This document shows positions 1 to 10,750 of a stretch of 64,000 nucleotides of DNA, one piece after another. Positions within the stretch are counted from its first letter, which is position 1, and each line of letters begins with the position of its first letter. Position numbers and translations under genes: made by a program. The notes under the pieces are model-generated. The model had not been told where the DNA came from, made no database searches, and was given only the letters and a program-made list of their open reading frames with translations. The stretch covers positions 62,001 to 126,000 of the forward strand of contig NZ_RJKS01000002.1 of NCBI RefSeq assembly GCF_003762905.1. The letters are read 5' to 3'. The stretch is from Curtobacterium sp. ZW137 (lineage in GTDB: Bacteria > Actinomycetota > Actinomycetes > Actinomycetales > Microbacteriaceae).

Positions 1-1149
1 CTTCGACCCGCGGACGCGGTAGAAGCGGTGCTCCTCGCCGCCCTCGGCCTTGACCGTGAACCCGCCCTTGGCGTCGACGGCCTTCGGGCGGATGATGATG
101 CGCTCGGCTGCGGGCTCGGACGCCTTCGCCGCGCGGGCCTGCTCGACGATGCCACCCAGCGCGAACGAGAGCTCGCGGAGGCCCTGGTGGGACGCGGTCG
201 AGATCGCGAAGACGCGGTAGCCGCGGGCTTCGAGCTCGGGGGTGACGAACGCGGCGAGTTCCGCGGCGTCCGGGACGTCGATCTTGTTGAGCGCGATGAG
301 CTGGGGGCGCTCGAGGAGCGGCACCTGCCCCTCCGGCACCGGGTACCGCTCGAGCTCGCGGAGCAGCACGTCGAGGTCGCTGATCGGGTCACGGCCCGGG
401 TCGAGCGTGGCGCAGTCGATGACGTGCAGGAGCACCTCGCAGCGCTCGACGTGGCGGAGGAACTCGAGGCCGAGGCCCTTGCCCTCCGATGCGCCCTCGA
501 TCAGCCCGGGGACGTCGGCGACGGTGAAGCGCACCTCACCGGACTCGACGACGCCGAGGTTCGGGGTGAGGGTCGTGAACGGGTAGTCCGCGATCTTCGG
601 CTTCGCGGCGGAGATCGCGGCGATGAGCGAGGACTTGCCGGCGCTCGGGTACCCGACGAGTGCGACGTCGGCGATGGTCTTCAGCTCGAGCCGGACGTCG
701 CCGCCTTCGCCTTCGGTGCCGAGGAGCGCGAACCCGGGGGCCTTGCGCTTCGTGGTCGCGAGTGCGGCGTTGCCGAGACCACCCTGACCGCCCTGGGCCA
801 CGACGACGCGCATGCCGGGCTCGGTCATGTCGGCGAGCAGGTCGCCGTTGTCCTCGTACACCACGGTGCCGACGGGCACGGGCAGCTCGAGGACCTCACC
901 GGAGACCCCGCTGCGCATGTCGCCCATGCCGGGCTGACCGTTCTTGCTGGAGCGGTGCGGCGACCGGTGGTAGCCGAGCAGGGTCGTGACCTGGGGGTCG
1001 GCGACGAGGACGATGTCCCCACCGTCACCGCCGTTGCCGCCGTCCGGGCCGGCAAGCGGCTTGAACTTCTCGCGACGAACGGACACGCAGCCGTTGCCGC
1101 CGTTCCCCGCGCTGAGGTGCAGGATCACGTCGTCGACGAACGTCGCCAT
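1..1149 (-). CDS. obg: GTPase Obg/CgtA, 3' end cut by window edge
   Basis: Essential Obg-family GTPase that acts in late assembly of the 50S ribosomal subunit and stress signalling. The 383 visible residues start at ATG 1149 and begin with the glycine-rich Obg fold (GNGGNG, GGDGGD repeats in the first 60 residues). The G domain follows, with P-loop GYPSAGKS near residue 167, a DVPG switch, and NKID. The reading frame is open to base 1, so the C-terminal part lies outside the window. It is the last gene of rplU-rpmA-obg, a widely conserved order. A 13-bp stem-loop lies between it and rpmA and may set its expression below that of the ribosomal proteins. Confidence 0.97.
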   Translation of the reverse strand, partial: MATFVDDVILHLSAGNGGNGCVSVRREKFKPLAGPDGGNGGDGGDIVLVADPQVTTLLGYHRSPHRSSKNGQPGMGDMRSGVSGEVLELPVPVGTVVYEDNGDLLADMTEPGMRVVVAQGGQGGLGNAALATTKRKAPGFALLGTEGEGGDVRLELKTIADVALVGYPSAGKSSLIAAISAAKPKIADYPFTTLTPNLGVVESGEVRFTVADVPGLIEGASEGKGLGLEFLRHVERCEVLLHVIDCATLDPGRDPISDLDVLLRELERYPVPEGQVPLLERPQLIALNKIDVPDAAELAAFVTPELEARGYRVFAISTASHQGLRELSFALGGIVEQARAAKASEPAAERIIIRPKAVDAKGGFTVKAEGGEEHRFYRVRGSK

Positions 1150-1177
1150 CGGGTGTCACTCTTTCGTAGAAATGGGA

Positions 1178-1208
1178 AGGAGGGGCAGGCACTCGGCCTG
1201 CCCCTCCT
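1178..1208 (-). terminator. Stem-loop between rpmA and obg
   Basis: A perfect 13-bp inverted repeat (arms 1178-1190 and 1196-1208, loop of 5) lies in the 86-bp gap between rpmA and obg. On the transcribed strand it is followed by a weak T-rich stretch. It could be a partial terminator that lowers obg transcription, or an RNA-processing site. Confidence 0.5.
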
Positions 1209-1235
1209 CCTGAAGTACTGCGTCGTCAGTGGTGC

Positions 1236-1487
1236 TTACGCGTTGACGATGTTGATGACCTTGCGGCCACCCTTGGTGCCGAACTCGACCGAGCCGGCTG
1301 CGAGGGCGAACAGCGTGTCGTCGCCACCGCGACCGACGTTCGCGCCCGGGTGGAAGTGCGTGCCGCGCTGGCGGACGATGATCTCACCGGCGTTGACGAC
1401 TTCGCCGCCGAACCGCTTCACGCCGAGGCGCTGTGCGTTCGAGTCGCGACCGTTGCGAGTGGAACTCGCACCCTTCTTGTGTGCCAT
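1236..1487 (-). CDS. rpmA: 50S ribosomal protein L27
   Basis: Ribosomal protein bL27, which sits near the peptidyl transferase centre. The 83-residue product starts [16 protein letters not shown], the family's highly conserved N-terminus, and has the usual length. It starts directly after Met, so there is no N-terminal extension of the kind that is cleaved in Firmicutes. It lies 14 bases downstream of rplU and is co-transcribed with it. Confidence 0.98.
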   Translation of the reverse strand: MAHKKGASSTRNGRDSNAQRLGVKRFGGEVVNAGEIIVRQRGTHFHPGANVGRGGDDTLFALAAGSVEFGTKGGRKVINIVNA

Positions 1488-1501
1488 TGTCTACTCCCGC
1501 C

Positions 1502-1810
1502 TTACGCGATCTTCGTGACCTTGACGCGCGTGAGTTCCGCGCGGAAGCCCTGGCGCTTCTTGTAACCGGTCTTGTTCTTGAACTTCTGGATGATGACCTT
1601 CTTGCCGCGGAGGTCCTCGAGCACCTCGGCGGTGACGGTCACCTTGGCCAGGTCGGTCGCGGCGGAGGTGATGTTGTCACCGTCCACGAGGAGCACGGGC
1701 GCGAGCTCGATGTTGCCCTTGTCATCGGCCTTGGCGCGATCGATGGTGATGATCGTGCCGACCTCGACCTTCTCCTGACGGCCGCCGGCGCGCACTACTG
1801 CGTAAACCAC
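1502..1810 (-). CDS. rplU: 50S ribosomal protein L21
   Basis: Ribosomal protein bL21, an assembly protein that binds 23S rRNA. The product has 102 residues, the normal length. It begins [11 protein letters not shown] and has the conserved C-terminal KKRQGFR region. The start is GTG at 1810. It is the first gene of rplU-rpmA-obg, with a plausible promoter about 135 bases upstream, which leaves a leader of roughly 125 nt. Confidence 0.98.
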   Translation of the reverse strand: MVYAVVRAGGRQEKVEVGTIITIDRAKADDKGNIELAPVLLVDGDNITSAATDLAKVTVTAEVLEDLRGKKVIIQKFKNKTGYKKRQGFRAELTRVKVTKIA

Positions 1811-1943
1811 GTGGAAATCCTTACGTAACTCTGCTTGAGGGAAGTCTCGGGTGCCCAGGCGCGATCTGGCCGGTGGGAACCGGTGATCGGCGACACAGGC
1901 AGCAGGGCCGATTGACCAGACCGCACAGTGACACCAGGGATCG

Positions 1944-1973
1944 AGAATACTCGATGGGCATGGGTCCGGTCAA
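1944..1973 (-). promoter_or_regulatory. Putative promoter of rplU-rpmA-obg
   Basis: On the minus strand TTGACC (1973-1968) and TATTCT (1949-1944) are separated by 18 bases, a good SigA-type match in an otherwise GC-rich gap. Transcription would start near 1937, leaving a long leader before rplU. That leader may carry ribosomal-protein feedback control, but I recognise no named motif in it. Confidence 0.55.
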
Positions 1974-2000
1974 ACGGCGACACGCACGTAGCATGTCTGA

Positions 2001-2273
2001 GTGACCGTGTTGATCGACCCGCCGACGTGGCCCGCACACGAAACCGTGTGGTCGCACCTCGTCAGTGACCTATCGTACGCGGAACTCCACGACTTCGCGG
2101 CACGTGCCGGTGTGCCACGCCGTGCGTTCGACCACGACCACTACGACGTGCCCCTCGCGCGCTACGAGGAACTCGTGTCGCTGGGGGCCACGCCGGTCAC
2201 CGGGCGCGAGCTGGTCCTGCGGCTCATCGCCAGTGGGCTGCGGGTCGCGCAGCGCGACAAGCGCGGGCACTGA
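2001..2273 (+). CDS. DUF4031 domain protein
   Basis: Product of 90 residues, starting TVLIDPPTWPAHETVWSHL, the typical opening of the DUF4031 family, whose function is unknown. It contains a conserved HDHYDVP motif that suggests metal or nucleotide binding, but no activity should be assigned. The GTG start at 2001 lies 6 bases after TAGCAT (1989-1994), so the mRNA is probably leaderless. It is divergent from rplU. Confidence 0.85.
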   Translation: MTVLIDPPTWPAHETVWSHLVSDLSYAELHDFAARAGVPRRAFDHDHYDVPLARYEELVSLGATPVTGRELVLRLIASGLRVAQRDKRGH

Positions 2274-2309
2274 CGGCGCGCGCACTGACGACGCGCGCAC
2301 TGACGACCG

Positions 2310-2319
2310 GCCTGGAGGC
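2310..2319 (-). repeat. Interspersed motif copy 1
   Basis: Copy of GCCTCCAGGC followed by CGG, read on the minus strand, in the gap between the DUF4031 gene and the Gln-rich membrane protein. Just before it, from 2268 to 2306, short direct repeats of CACTGACGACGCGCG run through the gap. Nothing else is seen in 2274-2395. Confidence 0.7.
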
Positions 2320-2395
2320 GCGGCTCGGCCCCGGCTCGCGGGTGCGGGCCGGGAGACGGCGGGTCGACCGCCGCGCTCCGGCCCCCGCGGTGCGC

Positions 2396-3256
2396 TCAGC
2401 GCGCGGCCGGCGGTCCCCACGGGTTCGCGGGCGGCGCGGACTGCTGCGGCGCCTGGGGTGCCTGCTGCTGCTGCGTCTGCTGCTGCGCCTGCTGCTGCTG
2501 CGGGGGCGCGAAGCTCGTCGCAGGCACCGCGTCCGCCGGACGGACCGTGCCCGGGGTGCCGGGAGCGCCGGCGCCGGGACGACCACCACGAGGGCGGCCG
2601 AGCCACAGCCACGCCACGGTGGCCGTCGCGAGGAGCATCACGGTCAGCGGGATGCCGCGCTGCACCGGGGAGGTGAGGACGTCGATGACGAGCCGCTTCG
2701 GCCCGGACCCGATCGCCCCGTACGCCCCCGTGAAGACCCCCACGAGCGCCAGCGCGACGGTCCCCGCGGCACCGCCGAGCACGGCGCGGAGCAGCACGAC
2801 GGGCAGTGGGCTGCGTCGGGTGATCGGCGTCAGGAAGGCCAGCCCGAGGAAGGCACCCGCGTAGAACGGGAAGGGGCTGAGGAACACCGCGGTCGCGAAG
2901 CCGAGCACCACGCTCTGGCCGCCGTAGGACCCGAACGGCCCGATGTACAGGCTCGTCCCGATCATCCCGACGAGCCCGGAGGCGGCCTGGACCGCCAGGA
3001 CCGCGACGACGGCGATCGCCGCACCGGCAGCGGCGGATGCCGAGGCTCCCGGCGCGAACACCGTGGTCGGGCTCCCCGGCGCACGCGGCGTGCGGGGCGG
3101 CCGCGGGGGTGCGTACGGCCCGGTGCCGTACCCACCACCCTGCGGCTGCTGTGCGGGCGGCTGCTGCGCGGGCGGCTGCTGCGCGGGCGGCTGCTGCTGC
3201 CACCCGGCGCCGTAGTACCCCCGGCCGTCCCCCGGACGCTGCCCCGGACCGCTCAC
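2396..3256 (-). CDS. Gln/Pro-rich multi-pass membrane protein downstream of rne
   Basis: Unrecognised protein of 286 residues. The first 40 residues carry a PPAQQ tandem repeat and a Gly/Tyr-rich stretch. Residues from about 65 to 240 form five or so hydrophobic segments with small loops. The C-terminus (about 255-280) is again Gln-rich, with runs of QQQQ. The start is GTG 3256, 2 bases after the rne stop, so translation is coupled to rne. The low-complexity arms suggest cytoplasmic protein contacts. A role as an RNase E membrane anchor is possible by context only. The upstream extension of this frame is only the shadow of rne. Confidence 0.75.
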   Translation of the reverse strand: MSGPGQRPGDGRGYYGAGWQQQPPAQQPPAQQPPAQQPQGGGYGTGPYAPPRPPRTPRAPGSPTTVFAPGASASAAAGAAIAVVAVLAVQAASGLVGMIGTSLYIGPFGSYGGQSVVLGFATAVFLSPFPFYAGAFLGLAFLTPITRRSPLPVVLLRAVLGGAAGTVALALVGVFTGAYGAIGSGPKRLVIDVLTSPVQRGIPLTVMLLATATVAWLWLGRPRGGRPGAGAPGTPGTVRPADAVPATSFAPPQQQQAQQQTQQQQAPQAPQQSAPPANPWGPPAAR

Positions 3257-3258
3257 GC

Positions 3259-6186
<2,928 letters not shown>

Positions 6187-6441
6187 GGACTGGTGCACTC
6201 CTCGGCCCCGCTCCCACCCCGAGGGGCGGCGGGAATTCTGTAGTTGTGGCGGGCGGCGGCGACGCCACCCACACTCGCTGGTCAGTGACCGTCCGGCGTC
6301 GACATCTTGTGCGGTCCGCGCTCGTTCCGTGCGGAGCACCCGGCCCCGCTCGGCTCGGCGTCGGAGTGACGCGTCGTCCGGTCACGGCACGCTCTCACCG
6401 TGCCTGATCGTCCGGGCTGGTGCCCGGAAAGCTCTCGTCGT

Positions 6442-6474
6442 CGGGTGGATCTCCCACCCGACCCTGTGATTATC
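6442..6474 (-). promoter_or_regulatory. Possible rne promoter and leader hairpin
   Basis: The 336-bp divergent gap 6187-6522 holds no gene. On the minus strand GATAAT (6474-6469) could be the -10 of rne, with no convincing -35. It would give a leader of about 280 nt. A 7-bp stem (6442-6448 with 6454-6460) lies just inside. Long rne leaders are used for autoregulation in other bacteria; here that is inference. Confidence 0.3.
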
Positions 6475-6522
6475 GCACGCGACGCCCGGGAAGGCGCGGA
6501 GCCGTCGTGTCATGATGACGCT

Positions 6523-7122
6523 GTGAGTACGACTGCACCAGCCACCCGTCGCCCGGTCGCCATCGCGGTCCTGCTGCTCGTGACCGGCGCGGTCGCCCTG
6601 TACGCGGCGTTCCGGCTGGTGCTCGACGAGTTCGAGAAGTACGCGAACCCGGACGCGGTCCTCAGTTGTGACGCCAGTCCGTTCATCAGTTGCTCGGACG
6701 TGATGGCGAGCTCGCAGGGGCACCTGTTCGGCTTCCCGAACCCGCTGCTCGGGCTGATGGGCTTCGTCGCCCCGATCGCCGTCGGGGTGGTCCTGCTCGC
6801 GGGGTTCCGCGGGACGCGGTGGTTCTGGATCGTGTTCAACGCGGGCGTGTTCCTGGCCTGGGTGTTCGTCACGTGGCTCTTCACGCAGACCGTCTGGTCA
6901 ATCGGCGCACTCTGCCCCTGGTGCATGCTCGTCTGGGCGATGACGATCCCGATGTTCTGGGTCTTCACGGTCTGGAACATGTCCCGCGGCACGTTCGGTG
7001 CCCGCGGTCAGCGCATCGGGAAGGCGCTGCTGCCGTTCTGCTGGGCGATCCCGCTCGCGAACTACCTGGTCATCGTGGTGGTCGTCCTGATCATGTTCCC
7101 GACGGTGCTGACCTCGCTCTGA
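6523..7122 (+). CDS. Vitamin K epoxide reductase family (VKOR) membrane protein
   Basis: Bacterial VKOR homologue, the membrane oxidase that reoxidises a DsbA-type thiol protein and passes electrons to quinone. Actinobacteria use it in place of DsbB. It has 199 residues with four or five membrane segments. The two redox pairs are visible: C49/C57 in the first external loop and CPWC at 131-134. The GTG start at 6523 lies 6 bases after CATGAT, a -10-like hexamer, so it is probably leaderless; the frame open from 6400 has no such signal. The next gene supplies the soluble partner. Confidence 0.93.
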   Translation: MSTTAPATRRPVAIAVLLLVTGAVALYAAFRLVLDEFEKYANPDAVLSCDASPFISCSDVMASSQGHLFGFPNPLLGLMGFVAPIAVGVVLLAGFRGTRWFWIVFNAGVFLAWVFVTWLFTQTVWSIGALCPWCMLVWAMTIPMFWVFTVWNMSRGTFGARGQRIGKALLPFCWAIPLANYLVIVVVVLIMFPTVLTSL

Positions 7123-7216
7123 GCCGCCCGGATTCGGTGACACGTCACCTGATTCCTGGACTCTTCTCAGCCAGGAGGGCCCGTCGGCGCGTCGTCAGCC
7201 GTTACGCTCGTTCCCG

Positions 7217-8071
7217 ATGAGCGACAACGAGAGCAGCAAGAAGGCTCGCCGGAACGCCGCACGGGAACGTGCCGCCGCCCAGCGCGAGAAGGAGAAGTCC
7301 CGCCGGCGCCGCAACCGCACCCTGACGATCAGCGGCATCATCGTCGGTGGTCTCGCCGTGATCGCGGTCGTCGTGCTGGTGATCGCCAACTCGATCCAGC
7401 CCGTGGGCCCCGGACCGAAGAACATGGCGAGCGACGGCATCCTCTTCAAGGGTGAGAACAGCCAGATCGTCCCCGTGACGACGAAGGCCATCCCCGAGGG
7501 CGGCAAGCCGACCGCCACGAAGCAGGACGACTCCCTCGCGAACATCACCGTGTACGAGGACTACATGTGCCCGTACTGCAACCAGTTCGAGACCGCGCAG
7601 ATGACCCAGATCAAGCAGTGGGTCCAGAGCGGGTCCGCCACGCTCGAGATGCACCCCTTCAACCTGCTCGACCGCTCCTCGCTCGGCTCGAAGTACTCCA
7701 CCCGGGCAGCCGCGGCCGCCGCGTGTGTCGCGAACTACCAGCCCGACGCCTTCCTCGACGTGAACGCCGCGTTCTACGAGAACCAGCCGTCGGAGAACAC
7801 CCGTGGCCTCTCGAACGCGAAGCTCGCCTCGATCGCGAAGAAGGCCGGCGCGACGGACAAGGACATCGCGTCCTGCATCACCGACCAGAAGTTCGCCGGC
7901 TGGGTCGGTGACGCCACGAACCGGGCGCTCACCGAGAAGATCCCGAACTCGTCGCTCGACAAGCTCACCGGCACCCCGCTCGTGCTCGTCAACGGCAAGC
8001 AGTACAGCGGCACCCTGACCGACACCGACGCGTTCGCCGCGTTCGTCGAGCAGAACGTGAGCGCCAGCTAG
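7217..8071 (+). CDS. DsbA-like membrane-anchored thiol oxidoreductase
   Basis: Thioredoxin-fold protein that introduces disulfides into exported proteins. It has 284 residues: a basic cytoplasmic N-terminus with Arg/Lys/Glu-rich helix (1-32), one membrane anchor (about 33-57), then the external domain with the active site YMCPYC (Cys 118 and 121) and the cis-Pro region TGTPLV near residue 255. It directly follows the VKOR gene, which fits a substrate-oxidase pair. TACGCT (7203-7208) lies 8 bases upstream of the ATG. Confidence 0.93.
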   Translation: MSDNESSKKARRNAARERAAAQREKEKSRRRRNRTLTISGIIVGGLAVIAVVVLVIANSIQPVGPGPKNMASDGILFKGENSQIVPVTTKAIPEGGKPTATKQDDSLANITVYEDYMCPYCNQFETAQMTQIKQWVQSGSATLEMHPFNLLDRSSLGSKYSTRAAAAAACVANYQPDAFLDVNAAFYENQPSENTRGLSNAKLASIAKKAGATDKDIASCITDQKFAGWVGDATNRALTEKIPNSSLDKLTGTPLVLVNGKQYSGTLTDTDAFAAFVEQNVSAS

Positions 8072-8113
8072 CGCGAGCGAGCGAGCGCCAGCGTCCGCGG
8101 CGCGAACGCGCGC

Positions 8114-8175
8114 CGCACAACTGAAGACGGCCCGCACCACGAGATCACGTGGTGCGGGCCGTCTTCCGTTGTGCG
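8114..8175. terminator. Convergent-junction palindrome A
   Basis: Near-perfect palindrome of 62 bp: outer arms CGCACAAC and GTTGTGCG (8114-8121, 8168-8175), then a perfect 19-bp inner stem (8123-8141 with 8148-8166) and a 6-nt loop. It lies between the converging ends of the DsbA-like gene and ndk, so it probably terminates both transcripts. The 354-bp gap 8072-8425 holds only this and two more stem-loops. Confidence 0.7.
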
Positions 8176-8187
8176 GATCCAGACGGA

Positions 8188-8242
8188 ACCGCCTGGAGGC
8201 CCGGTGCCGGTCCGGCGGACCGGCACCGCGCCTCCAGGCGGT
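8188..8242. repeat. Large palindrome carrying interspersed motif copies 2 and 3
   Basis: Arms of 27 bp (8188-8214 and 8216-8242) match with one mismatch around a single central base. Each arm carries the 10-mer GCCTGGAGGC or its complement (8191-8200, 8230-8239), so two motif copies face each other. In single-stranded form it would make a cruciform or a very stable hairpin. Confidence 0.7.
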
Positions 8243-8307
8243 CACCGACGCGGCCACGGGCGGGCGCGGGCGGGTGCGCGGGCGCGCGCGCGGGCGGCCT
8301 GCACCGG

Positions 8308-8369
8308 CGCACAACCGAGAGCAGCCCGCACCACGGGAATCCATGGTGCGGGCTGCTTTCGGTTGTGCG
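8308..8369. terminator. Convergent-junction palindrome B
   Basis: Same architecture as palindrome A: outer arms CGCACAAC/GTTGTGCG (8308-8315, 8362-8369) around an inner stem containing the shared GCCCGCACC core, with one G-U type mismatch. It is the second copy in the same convergent gap and lies 57 bases before the ndk stop. Confidence 0.7.
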
Positions 8370-8425
8370 GACCGCCAGCGGCCGCGGGCCGCGGGCCGCA
8401 GGCGGCGCGGGTCAGGCGGAGCGGG

Positions 8426-8845
8426 TCACGCGAACCAGAGCGCGAGCTCGCGTGCAGCGGACTCGGGGCTGTCCGAGCCGTGCACCAGGTTCTGCTGGAC
8501 CTTGAGGCCCCAGTCGCGACCGAGGTCACCACGGATGGTGCCCGGCGCGGCCGAGGTGGGGTCGGTGGTGCCGGCGAGCGAGCGGAAGCCCGCGATCGCC
8601 GCGTTGCCGGCGACGCGCACGGCGACGACCGGACCGGACTGCATGAACTCGACGAGGGGCTCGAAGAACGGCTTGCCCTGGTGCTCCTCGTAGTGCGCGT
8701 CGAGCAGGTCGCGCGGCGCGGTGATCATCTTCAGGTCGACGATCGCGTAGCCCTTGGCCTCGATCCGGCGGAGGATCTCACCGGTGAGCTGGCGGGCGAC
8801 GCCGTCGGGCTTGACGAGGACGAGGGTCTCTTCGAAGTCGGACAC
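8426..8845 (-). CDS. ndk: Nucleoside diphosphate kinase
   Basis: Transfers the gamma phosphate from ATP to nucleoside diphosphates through a phospho-histidine. The product has 139 residues, the family's usual length. It begins SDFEETLVLVKPDGVAR and carries the active-site motif NLVHGSDSPESA near residue 117. The start is GTG 8845. It is the last gene of the minus-strand run ileS-folC-DUF4233-ndk, 34 bases after the previous stop. Confidence 0.97.
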   Translation of the reverse strand: MSDFEETLVLVKPDGVARQLTGEILRRIEAKGYAIVDLKMITAPRDLLDAHYEEHQGKPFFEPLVEFMQSGPVVAVRVAGNAAIAGFRSLAGTTDPTSAAPGTIRGDLGRDWGLKVQQNLVHGSDSPESAARELALWFA

Positions 8846-8879
8846 AGCGGTACTCCCTGAGGTTCGGGGGTGGATGTGG

Positions 8880-9284
8880 TCAGTCCTCGGCAGCGGCGCG
8901 ACGGGCGGCGTTCTGGCGGTCGAGCTGACCGCCCTTGACGAAGCAGAAGATCCACAGCGCCAGGAACACCAGGCCCACCACGAACATGAACGGCTCGATG
9001 AAGCCGGTGGCGAGGATGGCCGCCTGCAGCAGCCACCCGAACCATACACCGGCGCGGGTACCGGTCAGACGCGACGCGAGCGCCAGCACGATCATCGCGC
9101 CGATGCCCCCGCCGAACGCCCACCCGGCGGGCAGCGTGTGCTTGCCGAAGACGACGAGCATCGGGAAGAAGAACATGATCGCCTCGAGCACGAGGGCGAT
9201 CGAGGTCAGGCTCTCCTGCGCGCCACGCTCACGTCGCTGCCGCGGCTGACGACCCGGCCTGGAGGCTCCGCGCGCGTCCGTCAC
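8880..9284 (-). CDS. DUF4233 four-helix membrane protein
   Basis: Integral membrane protein of 134 residues with four hydrophobic helices (about 27-48, 53-73, 78-95, 98-117) and a basic C-terminus. It matches the DUF4233 family found next to folC in Actinobacteria; function unknown. The GTG start at 9284 overlaps the folC stop (GTGA), so translation is coupled. Its codons 6-10 include a copy of the interspersed GCCTCCAGGCCGG motif, read as Ala-Ser-Arg-Pro-Gly, so the N-terminus may be a dispensable addition. Confidence 0.82.
   Translation of the reverse strand: MTDARGASRPGRQPRQRRERGAQESLTSIALVLEAIMFFFPMLVVFGKHTLPAGWAFGGGIGAMIVLALASRLTGTRAGVWFGWLLQAAILATGFIEPFMFVVGLVFLALWIFCFVKGGQLDRQNAARRAAAED
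9257..9266 (-). repeat. Interspersed motif copy 4, inside a gene
   Basis: GCCTCCAGGCCGG on the minus strand lies within the first ten codons of the DUF4233 gene, before the first membrane helix. Confidence 0.65.
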
Positions 9285-10750
9285 TTCGCCTCACCCTCTC
9301 CGTGGACCAGGTCCATGACCGCGCCCACCATCACGATGGAGCCGGCGACGAGCACCATGGCGTCCTCGGCTTCCGCCTCGTCGGCCAGGTCGCGCGCTTC
9401 CTGCAGCGCCTGCGTGAGCGAGGGCTCGACGACCACGCGGTCGTTCCCGACCTCGTCGACGATGATCCGGGCGAACTCGTCCGCGTCGAGCGCACGCTCC
9501 CCCGGCGGCTGCGTGACGACGAACGTCGCGATCGTGTCCTTGAGCGCGCGGACGAACCCGCGGGCGTCCTTGTCGGCGAGGATCCCGACGACACCGACGA
9601 CGTGCTCCGAGGGGAACGCGACGGGCAGCGCGTCGGCCAGGGCCTTCGCGCCGTGCGGGTTGTGTGCGGCGTCGACGACCACGGTCGGGTCCTGCGCGAT
9701 GGGCTGCAGGCGGCCGGGGCTCGTGGCGCCGGCGAGGCCCTCGCTCAGGACGTCCTCGTCGAGGGCCTGGGTCCCGCGGCCGATGAAGGACTCGACCGCG
9801 GCGATGGCGACCGCGGCGTTGTGGGCCTGGTGCACGCCGAACAGCGGGAGGAACAGGTCGTCGTAGCGACCGGCGACACCCTGGACGGTGATCAGCTGTC
9901 CACCGACGGCCGGGGTCACGTCGGCCACGGAGAACCCGGTGCCCTCGACGGCGAGCGTCGACTCGGTGAGCTCAGCGGCACGCACGAGTTCGGCGAGCGC
10001 CTCGGGGACCTGGGCGCTCGACACGACGGCCGAGGACGGCTTGATGATCCCGGACTTGGTGCGGGCGATCTCGGCGACGGTGTTGCCGAGCTGCTTCGCG
10101 TGGTCGATCGCGATCGGGGTCAGCACCGCGACCTGGCTCTGCACGACGTTCGTGGAGTCCCACTCGCCGCCCATGCCCACCTCGATCACGGCGACGTCGA
10201 CGGGCGCCTCGGCGAAGCACGCCAGCGCGAGCACCGTGAGCGCCTCGAAGAACGTCAGCGGGAGTTCGCCCTTGTCGGTGAGCTCCTGGTCGGTCATCGC
10301 CAGGATCGGGGTGATGTCGTCCCAGTTCTCCACGAACCGGTCCGGAGCGATCGGCTGCCCGTCGATGACGATGCGCTCCCGGATGGACACCAGGTGCGGG
10401 CTCGTCATGAGTCCGGTGCGCAGGCCGTGCGCGCGGACGATGCTCTCGGTCATCCGGGCGGTCGACGTCTTGCCGTTCGTCCCCGTGACGTGGATCACCG
10501 GGTACGCCAGGTGCGGGTCGCCGAGGAGCTCGACGGCACGACGGGTCGCGGTCAGGCGGTGCTCGGGTGACTGCTCGCCGATCCGGGCGTACAGGGCGGC
10601 CTCGACGCGGCGGACCTCGTCGTCGTCGCCCCCGTAGGGCACGGCGTCGCCGGGGTCGGTGTCCCCGGCCGGTCCGACCGGGATCTCGATCCCGTCCGGC
10701 GTGGTCTCCCCGAACTCGTCGCTGTCGTTGCTGTCGTAGCTGTCGCTCAT
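9281..10750 (-). CDS. folC: Folylpolyglutamate synthase / dihydrofolate synthase
   Basis: Adds glutamates to folates (and may join dihydropteroate to glutamate) using ATP. It has 489 residues. An acidic, low-complexity N-terminus of about 45 residues precedes the Mur-ligase-like ATPase domain with P-loop [13 protein letters not shown] (near 88-100), the omega-loop region and the C-terminal domain ([14 protein letters not shown] near 345). ATG 10750 overlaps the ileS stop by 4 bases (ATGA). The Asp/Ser-rich N-terminal tail is longer than in many homologues. Confidence 0.95.
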   Translation of the reverse strand: MSDSYDSNDSDEFGETTPDGIEIPVGPAGDTDPGDAVPYGGDDDEVRRVEAALYARIGEQSPEHRLTATRRAVELLGDPHLAYPVIHVTGTNGKTSTARMTESIVRAHGLRTGLMTSPHLVSIRERIVIDGQPIAPDRFVENWDDITPILAMTDQELTDKGELPLTFFEALTVLALACFAEAPVDVAVIEVGMGGEWDSTNVVQSQVAVLTPIAIDHAKQLGNTVAEIARTKSGIIKPSSAVVSSAQVPEALAELVRAAELTESTLAVEGTGFSVADVTPAVGGQLITVQGVAGRYDDLFLPLFGVHQAHNAAVAIAAVESFIGRGTQALDEDVLSEGLAGATSPGRLQPIAQDPTVVVDAAHNPHGAKALADALPVAFPSEHVVGVVGILADKDARGFVRALKDTIATFVVTQPPGERALDADEFARIIVDEVGNDRVVVEPSLTQALQEARDLADEAEAEDAMVLVAGSIVMVGAVMDLVHGEGEAK

